A stretch of 64,000 bases of DNA from Phycisphaerales bacterium (lineage in GTDB: Bacteria > Planctomycetota > Phycisphaerae > Phycisphaerales > UBA1924). Position 1 is the stretch's first letter, and every line of letters begins with the position of its first letter. Shown here piece after piece: positions 58,238 to 64,000 of this stretch. The notes under the pieces are model-generated. The model had not been told where the DNA came from. It was given only the letters and a program-made list of their open reading frames with translations, and did not search any database. The DNA lies in NCBI GenBank assembly GCA_020831775.1, contig JAFIFZ010000053.1, positions 1-64,000 on the forward strand. The letters run 5' to 3'. A program made the position numbers and the translations under genes.

Positions 58238-59349
58238 CAGCCGCCCTCCTCCGGCGGAAGCACCGGAATCACATCGCCGTTGTAGCGGTCGACGACGAAC
58301 ACACTCGCCCCCTCGCCCTCTGCGAACAGTTCGTTGAGCCCCTCGACGATCTGGGTGGGGATCGAGGGCGCCGGCCTGCCGCCCCGCTGCCAGTCGTCGT
58401 AGAAACTCCCGCTGACCGAGCCGATCCGGGCGTTTTCAAGACCACGCTGGCGGAGCAGGCCGACCATCCGCGACGCGTCGTAGAGCGCAAAGCGGGAGAC
58501 GGGCCTCGCGAGCACGGTGTCCGGCGAGCGGTCACCGATCAGCCGTTCACGGGCGACCTCGTTCACCGACGAAGCGAGCGCTTCCTTGACCAGCGCGATG
58601 TGGTCCACGCGCCGATCCGGGCGGAAACGGTCCTGGTCCCAGGGCCCAGTGCCTCTGAACGAAGTGCTCGGGGCGGGGTCGTAAAACAACGCCGGCCGGT
58701 TGTCGCCCGAGGCCAGACGCCCCGTGCCCGACTCGAAACGAACGAAGAAGCTCTGACGCTTGCGCCCCTCGCGATCCGCATCGCTCGCGCCCGAGACCGT
58801 CCGGTCGTAGAACCCGCTCTCGGGGAACATCCAGTGGCTCATGTTCCGCCGATAGCGGGACTCGCTGTACCACCCGTAGTCCTGCGTGTCGTCCTGCCCG
58901 ACGATCTGGCCCGCAGACACGAAGCCCTGCACAAAGAAATTCGGGGGAAGCCGGATCGGCTCGCTCGAAGGATCGGCGACGAACACCTCGATCTCCCGAG
59001 GCATCCCCACCTGCAGCAGCAAGTCGTCGCCGGCGATCGCGGCCGGGATGCGGTGCACCCCCACGCGACGGCAGGCCACGATCGTCACCCGCCCGCCGGG
59101 GTCAAGCAGGAACAACGCCGCGGAATCGCCGCCGTCGACAGACTGCAGCGCAACATCCTTGGCGTTAGCGACCGCGACCCTGAGCTTGGTGTCCGCCAGC
59201 GACTCCGACGAGCCTCGCAGCATCGCGTTAAAGCCGGGCACCGCGAACGCCGCCAGCAGGATCAGGATCACCACGACCCCGAGGATCTCGATCAGCGTGT
59301 ACCCCGGGCGTGCGCCGGAGGTGTGATTGACGCTCGTTGTGCGCATCAT
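58237..59349 (-). CDS. GspH-like pseudopilin
   Basis: A 370-residue protein (start ATGATG at 59349). ARPGYTLIEILGVVVILILL is the prepilin leader, followed by AFAVPGFNAMLRGSSESLAD as in GspH. It overlaps the upstream gene. Confidence 0.76.
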   Translation of the reverse strand: MMRTTSVNHTSGARPGYTLIEILGVVVILILLAAFAVPGFNAMLRGSSESLADTKLRVAVANAKDVALQSVDGGDSAALFLLDPGGRVTIVACRRVGVHRIPAAIAGDDLLLQVGMPREIEVFVADPSSEPIRLPPNFFVQGFVSAGQIVGQDDTQDYGWYSESRYRRNMSHWMFPESGFYDRTVSGASDADREGRKRQSFFVRFESGTGRLASGDNRPALFYDPAPSTSFRGTGPWDQDRFRPDRRVDHIALVKEALASSVNEVARERLIGDRSPDTVLARPVSRFALYDASRMVGLLRQRGLENARIGSVSGSFYDDWQRGGRPAPSIPTQIVEGLNELFAEGEGASVFVVDRYNGDVIPVLPPEEGG

Positions 59350-60380
59350 CTGCCCCCCAGAATCACGATGTTGTCTCGCCACACCCGCTCGCGGACCTCC
59401 GCGTCGGGGACCGTCGCCGGGACATTGGTCAGCCGGCGCAGGTCGCTGATGTTTTCTGTTCCGAACAGGCCGTCACGCCCCGCCCCGACGATCGCCCAGC
59501 TCGCACCCATCAGCTCGGTGAGCTCCGCTTCCGGCCGCGACTCGCGGTCGTCGGCGGGCCACGAGGTCCGGCCGGCTTCGTCCCAGGTCCTGGGGTTGCG
59601 CAGCAGCAGCGGCACATTCGTGAAATCCGCCCGACGGTCCTCGGGTCCGATGTTCGAGAAGTTGCGCCACCGGTAAAAACGCCAAGCCCGGCCGTTGGAG
59701 TCGACGATCGCGATCACACTCTCGTCGGGGTTGCTCGAGGGCGAGCCGGCAGCGTGCTCCCCGAACTCCAGCTCGTCGACATACCCGCGCTGCAGCGCCG
59801 AGCCCCGCGGCGTAAAGAACGCCTGGTACTCCCGCCCACGCCCGTCGAAAGCGCCATCGGCGCGGGGCGCACGCATCGCCGGACCCCGCACGCCGTCGAT
59901 CGGATTGCCCTCGCCGTCGTCCATGTCGGCGGCGCCGCCGAGGTAGTACGCCAGCGAGACCTTGCTGTATCTCTTGTCGCTCACGCCCGCCCCGACACTG
60001 ATCGTGTTGGTGTCCCACGCCTCGCCCGGGGCGGTGCGTCCGGCGAAACGGAACTGGCCCGAGTCCTCCCGCACCGCGATGCGGTTGCGGTCGTTGACCG
60101 AGACAATCGGCCCCTCGTTCGCCGGCGCCAAAGGTTGCCCGTCGATCACCAGGGGAGGCAGGAAGCCGAACTCGTTGGCGAACTGCGTCGTCGCCACGCG
60201 GATCGAGTTGGCCGTCGCGGTGTCAGAAGCGGTCCTCGCCACGCGGAGCGCCCCGGCGATCCCCACCACGAGGATCGCCGCCAGCACCCCGACGACGACG
60301 ATCGTCACCAACAACTCGATCAGCGTGAAGCCGTATCGGCCGGGACCCCGGCGCGGAATGTTTGCGATCGCGTTGGCCAT
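59346..60380 (-). CDS. GspG-like pseudopilin
   Basis: A 344-residue protein. RYGFTLIELLVTIVVVGVLA is the prepilin leader with G-1 and Glu5. After the N-terminal helix the sequence ATANSIRVATTQFANEFGFL resembles the helix of major pseudopilins. GGGAGGG precedes the ATG. Confidence 0.77.
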   Translation of the reverse strand: MANAIANIPRRGPGRYGFTLIELLVTIVVVGVLAAILVVGIAGALRVARTASDTATANSIRVATTQFANEFGFLPPLVIDGQPLAPANEGPIVSVNDRNRIAVREDSGQFRFAGRTAPGEAWDTNTISVGAGVSDKRYSKVSLAYYLGGAADMDDGEGNPIDGVRGPAMRAPRADGAFDGRGREYQAFFTPRGSALQRGYVDELEFGEHAAGSPSSNPDESVIAIVDSNGRAWRFYRWRNFSNIGPEDRRADFTNVPLLLRNPRTWDEAGRTSWPADDRESRPEAELTELMGASWAIVGAGRDGLFGTENISDLRRLTNVPATVPDAEVRERVWRDNIVILGGR

Positions 60381-60402
60381 GGCAGCCCTCCCAGTTCGGG
60401 CC

Positions 60403-61698
60403 TTAGACCGCCCCGCCCTGCAGCGAGTTGATCATCTCCACAAGCGGGAGGAACATCGCCACGACGATCGTGCCGACCATCCCGCCCAGCACGACCACCA
60501 TCAGAGGCTCGAGCAGCGACACCAGACCGGCGACCGCAACATCGACCTCTTCGTCGTAGTTGTCGGCGATCTTCATGAGCATCACATCGAGCTCACCGGT
60601 CTCCTCGCCGACATCGACCATGTTCACCACGATCGCGTCGCAGACCTTGCTCTCACGCAGCGGCTCGGCGAACGACTCGCCTTCCTGGATCGAGTCGTGC
60701 ACCCTCCCGAGCGCCTTCTCGAACACATAGTTGCCGCAGGTCTCCTTCGTGATCGTCACCGCTTCGAGGATCGGCACGCCCGCGGCGATCAGCGTCCCCA
60801 GCGTCCGGCTGAACCTCGCGGTCACCGTCTTCTTGACCAGATTGCCGAAGATCGGGAGCTTCAGGATCATCCAGTCCGTCGCCGCCTTGCCAGGACCCGC
60901 GGCCCGGATCAGCTTCCAGAAAATGAACGCGAACGGGATGCCCAGCAGGATGAACACCGCGCCGGGGATCTGCTGGCCCGGGTTCGTCCCGGCCACCCAG
61001 CGGCTCGTCTCTGTCAGCCACACAGTCAGCGCCGGCAACGCCACGCCGAAGTCCGTGAAGATCTCCTCGAACCTCGGGATGATGAAGACCATGATGCCCG
61101 TCAGGATCAGGACCGCCACGCTGATGACCGCAATGGGGTACACCATCGCGCCCTTGATCTGACGCTTGAGCTTCTCGGCCTTCTCCATGAACTCCGCGAG
61201 GCGCTGGAGGATGACATCCAGCACGCCGCCGATCTCGCCCGCGTTGACCATCTTCACATAGAGCTTATTGAACGCCTTGGGGTTCTTGCTCATCGCCTCC
61301 GACAAACTCGAACCGCCCGAGACCTCCTCGCACACGCTGATCAGACATGTCTTCAGCTGGCCCGGCTTGGCCTGGTCCTCAAGGATCTGCAGCGACCGCA
61401 GGAGCGGCAGGCCCGCGTCCTGAAGCGTCGAGAGCTGCCGGGTGAACATCGTGAGCTGCTTGGGCTTGACGCGCCCGAACGACAGCCCGCTGCTCTTCTT
61501 CTTGTTGCCCGTCTCGCCAGCGCCCGGCACGCCCTTCTGCGCCTCGGCCTGCTTCTTCACCTTCTGCTGGCGGACCTCGGTCGGGTACAGGCCCTGGGCA
61601 CGGATCCGCGCGACCGCCTCGTTCGGGTCGTTCGCCTCGATCGAGCCCTTGCGGTTCTTCCCGGTCGCGTCCATCGCTTCGTATGTGAATGTCGCCAT
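60403..61698 (-). CDS. pilC: PilC/GspF inner-membrane platform protein
   Basis: A 431-residue protein. FTYEAMDATGKNRKGSIEAN opens it; LTMFTRQLSTLQDAGLPLLR and TRTLGTLIAAGVPILEAVTI-type repeats are the two T2SSF domains; three membrane helices (VYPIAVISVAVLILTGIMVF, AVFILLGIPFAFIFWKLI, PLMVVVLGGMVGTIVVAMFL). It couples the ATPase to pilin assembly. Normal length. Confidence 0.9.
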   Translation of the reverse strand: MATFTYEAMDATGKNRKGSIEANDPNEAVARIRAQGLYPTEVRQQKVKKQAEAQKGVPGAGETGNKKKSSGLSFGRVKPKQLTMFTRQLSTLQDAGLPLLRSLQILEDQAKPGQLKTCLISVCEEVSGGSSLSEAMSKNPKAFNKLYVKMVNAGEIGGVLDVILQRLAEFMEKAEKLKRQIKGAMVYPIAVISVAVLILTGIMVFIIPRFEEIFTDFGVALPALTVWLTETSRWVAGTNPGQQIPGAVFILLGIPFAFIFWKLIRAAGPGKAATDWMILKLPIFGNLVKKTVTARFSRTLGTLIAAGVPILEAVTITKETCGNYVFEKALGRVHDSIQEGESFAEPLRESKVCDAIVVNMVDVGEETGELDVMLMKIADNYDEEVDVAVAGLVSLLEPLMVVVLGGMVGTIVVAMFLPLVEMINSLQGGAV

Positions 61699-61805
61699 GC
61701 CTGCGTTCCTCGTTTGTCCGCCCGCGGCGGGTTGTCATCGGTGATCGCCAATGCCCCTCGGCCCGGCCCGGGCCGCACACCCCTACTCGCCCCATACCCG
61801 TCCAA

Positions 61806-63542
61806 CTACTCGTCCAGAATGGTCTCGCGCACCACCTCGTCGACCGAGGTCAGGCCCTCGTAGAGGGCCATGATCCCCGACTCGCGCAGCGTCCGCATTC
61901 CGCGCCGACGCGCGTGCTCGCGCAGGATCGCCGTGCTCGCTTCCTTCATCACCATCTCGCGCATCTCGTCGTCCATGTGCATCAACTCGAAGATCGCCAT
62001 ACGCCCCTTGTACCCCGAGTTGTGGTTCGACTCGTGCGGCAGGCCCCGGTAGAACTTCCGGCCACGCATCTCCTCACGCGTCACCTGGAGCTCCATCAGT
62101 TCCTCGTCGGTCGGGTCGTACTCCTCCTTGTGGTTCTGATCGACCTTGCGCACCAGGCGCTGGGCGACCACGCCCTCGATCGTCGCCGTCAGAAGGAACG
62201 GCTCCATCCCGAGGTCCACAAGGCGGATGATCGAGCTCGGCGCGTCGTTGGTGTGCAGCGTGCTGAGCACCAGGTGGCCCGTCAGCGACGCCTGCACCGC
62301 GATCTGCGCAGTCTCGAGGTCGCGGACCTCGCCCACGAGGATGATGTCGGGGTCCTGGCGGAGGAAGCTCCGCAGGCAGCGGGCGAAAGTCAGCCCGACA
62401 TCCTCGTTGATCTGGCACTGGCAGAGCCCGTCGATGTCGTACTCGACCGGGTCCTCGGCCGTCAGGATCTTCGTCTCGATCCGGTTCAGCTCCGCAAGGG
62501 CCGCGTACAGCGTCGTCGTCTTGCCAGAACCCGTCGGCCCGGTCACGACCACGATCCCGTTGGGCTTTCTGATAAGGCCCCGGAAGGTCTCCAGCTCGTC
62601 GTCGCGGAACCCGATCCGATCCAGGTCCAGTTCGACATTGGACCGGTCCAGCACACGCATCACGCACGACTCACCGAAGATCGTCGGCAGCACCGCCACG
62701 CGGAGGTCGACAGGCCGCCCGCCCACCGAGAGCTCGATGCGGCCGTCCTGAGGCAGACGGCGCTCGGCGATGTCCAGGTTCGACATGACCTTGATGCGGC
62801 TGATGATCGCGGCGCCGAGCGCCCTGGGCGGCGGCACCATCTCGTACAGCACGCCGTCGATGCGGTACCGCATCTTGAACTCTTCTTCGAACGGCTCGAA
62901 GTGGATGTCCGAGGCCTTGTCCTTGATGGCCTGCAGCAGCACCATATTCAAGAGCTTTATGACCTGATTGTCCTCGGCGGCCTCCATGACCGCGTCGAGG
63001 TCGATCGAATCGGCGCTCCGGCCCGCCATCGACTTGAACTTCTCGTCCTTGGCGATGTCGCTGACCAGGTCCACCACCGACGATGACTTCGAGTAGTGCT
63101 TCTCGATCAGGGCGTCGATCGCCTCGGCCTTGGTGACCACCGCCTCGACCTCGAACCCCATCAGCAGGCGGAGGTCGTCGACGGCGCGGAAGTTGTCCGC
63201 GCTCTTGAGGGCCACCTTGAGCTTGCGGCTCTTGGCGTTGTATTCGATCGGCACCACCTGGTACGCCTGGGCGCTCTCGGCGGGGATCGCGTCGATCACT
63301 TCCGCAGACAGCTCCTTCCCGGTCAGGTCGATGAACTCCATCCCAGCCTGACCCGCCAGCGCCGCGGTCACATCCTCCTGGGAGCAATACCCCAGCTCGA
63401 CCAGAATCTGCCCGATCTGCTTCTTCCGGGTCTTCTGGACTTCGAGGGCCTCGTGCACCTGCTCGCGCGTCACCTTCCCCATCTTGGTCAGCACGCGACC
63501 GAGCTTGCGACCCTTCAATTCACTTGGAGGAACCTGCGTCAC
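61806..63542 (-). CDS. pilB: PilB/GspE assembly ATPase
   Basis: A 578-residue protein starting at a GTG (63542) behind GAGGTGG. MshEN domain (residues 15-75, LGRVLTKMGKVTREQVHEAL). Walker A GPTGSGKTTTLYAA is at about 333-346, the Asp box and Walker B IILVGEVRDLETA and the His box follow. The zinc site expected before GYKGR reads GLPHESNHNSGYKGRMAIFE with no Cys, so the tetracysteine zinc motif is lost. It powers pilus or pseudopilus assembly. Confidence 0.9.
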   Translation of the reverse strand: MTQVPPSELKGRKLGRVLTKMGKVTREQVHEALEVQKTRKKQIGQILVELGYCSQEDVTAALAGQAGMEFIDLTGKELSAEVIDAIPAESAQAYQVVPIEYNAKSRKLKVALKSADNFRAVDDLRLLMGFEVEAVVTKAEAIDALIEKHYSKSSSVVDLVSDIAKDEKFKSMAGRSADSIDLDAVMEAAEDNQVIKLLNMVLLQAIKDKASDIHFEPFEEEFKMRYRIDGVLYEMVPPPRALGAAIISRIKVMSNLDIAERRLPQDGRIELSVGGRPVDLRVAVLPTIFGESCVMRVLDRSNVELDLDRIGFRDDELETFRGLIRKPNGIVVVTGPTGSGKTTTLYAALAELNRIETKILTAEDPVEYDIDGLCQCQINEDVGLTFARCLRSFLRQDPDIILVGEVRDLETAQIAVQASLTGHLVLSTLHTNDAPSSIIRLVDLGMEPFLLTATIEGVVAQRLVRKVDQNHKEEYDPTDEELMELQVTREEMRGRKFYRGLPHESNHNSGYKGRMAIFELMHMDDEMREMVMKEASTAILREHARRRGMRTLRESGIMALYEGLTSVDEVVRETILDE

Positions 63543-63664
63543 AAAACCACCTCACACGGCGTGCGCGGCACGCCACTCTCTGATTCGACCATACCGCCCA
63601 TCCGGTTCAAAGCACAAAGCCCACAAAACCGGACTTTCAGGGATACGACTCGTTGCATTGCACT

Positions 63665-63688
63665 AAAAAACGGGTCCCGGGACCCGTT
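63665..63688 (-). terminator. Terminator after pilT
   Basis: Perfect palindrome AACGGGTCCC-GGGACCCGTT (63669-63688) followed on the minus strand by a T run (TTTTTT). It separates pilT from pilB. Confidence 0.8.
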
Positions 63689-63704
63689 CACAATCCGATC
63701 AACT

Positions 63705-64000
63705 TCACTCCGCGGCGTTCAGCTCGTCGTCGTCCAGCTCCGGACGACCCTCGATCGTGCGCCCGATCCGATGGACCCGCTCCTTCAGATCCGCCGCATT
63801 CTTCGCCTTGTCGACCATCTCTTCCGCGGCGATCTTGCCCTCGGTGTAGAGCTGCCACAGGTGCTCGTCCAGAAGCTGCATGCCGAACTTCTTGCCGGTC
63901 TGGATCATCGAGTCGATGCGATAGCTCTTGTTGTCACGAATAAGGTTGCTGATGGCGGGCGTGACCACGAGGAACTCGTACGCCGCCACCATCCCCGCCT
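63705..64000 (-). CDS. pilT: PilT retraction ATPase (C-terminal part, runs off the right edge)
   Basis: The frame is open to the window edge; the 95 residues from the internal ATG at 63992 read VAAYEFLVVTPAISNLIRDN, then SMIQTGKKFGMQLLDEHLWQ LYTEGKI, the C-terminal domain of PilT/PilU. The motif (V)AAYE-x-(L)-x-x-TPA is conserved in the family. It retracts type IV pili. The gene lies 5' of pilB in the same direction; a terminator separates them. Confidence 0.87.
   Translation of the reverse strand, partial: AGMVAAYEFLVVTPAISNLIRDNKSYRIDSMIQTGKKFGMQLLDEHLWQLYTEGKIAAEEMVDKAKNAADLKERVHRIGRTIEGRPELDDDELNAAE

Overview
The DNA is GC-rich. The chromosomal genes at the right end include a PEP-CTERM-tagged exported protein, a type IV pilus/type II secretion operon with very large pseudopilin-like proteins, and an AbgT-type transporter. 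Together with planctomycete-style phage gene families (prohead protease/capsid fusion, DUF2924 protein beside a serine recombinase), this suggests a planctomycete, most likely of the Phycisphaerae. That assignment is an inference from gene content, not from a marker gene.

Positions 1 to about 44,300 look like one integrated prophage or phage-derived element whose left end lies outside the window. From the left, mostly on the minus strand, it carries the tail tape measure protein, tail chaperones (probably joined by a -1 frameshift), tail tube, head-tail joining proteins, DUF2190 decoration protein, protease/major-capsid fusion, portal and terminase. Plus-strand cargo genes interrupt this block: a possible PD-(D/E)XK protein, a uracil-DNA-glycosylase-like protein, and a HipBA + AbiEi cassette whose AbiEii toxin is truncated. 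From 14.7 to 17.6 kb are small plus-strand genes, a histone-H1-tailed HARE-HTH protein and a Fic protein with a palindromic operator. From 17.6 to 26.9 kb are a ParB-domain methyltransferase, a repeat-rich non-coding stretch, primase/helicase, a second helicase, DUF669, a Sak4-like ATPase, an exonuclease-like protein and a phage sigma-like factor. A 15-base minus-strand motif (CGGCATAGGTGACCC and variants) precedes four separate minus-strand operons and is a candidate phage promoter.

From 27.1 to 41.1 kb the element carries a defence module. An XRE repressor and ImmA-type protease (plus two unknown proteins) face a five-gene operon: DUF499 ATPase, DUF3780, DUF1156 adenine methylase, PLD-SNF2 helicase and GIY-YIG/DUF4357 protein. 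The two arms are separated by a symmetric divergent promoter region. The set resembles BREX (a DUF1156 methylase and a large ATPase) but has no PglZ. The integration module (small HTH protein, large serine recombinase, DUF2924 protein, small protein) follows. The element seems to stop at the 3' end of an initiator tRNA-Met gene (44327-44400).

Beyond the tRNA are chromosomal genes: an MhqO/MhqD-like dioxygenase-esterase-cupin operon; a PEP-CTERM protein behind a promoter covered by a Fur/Zur-like palindrome; an AbgT transporter; tRNA-Pro; and a minus-strand pilT-pilB-pilC-pseudopilin (G, H, I, J, K-like) operon reading from the right edge back to 49.98 kb.
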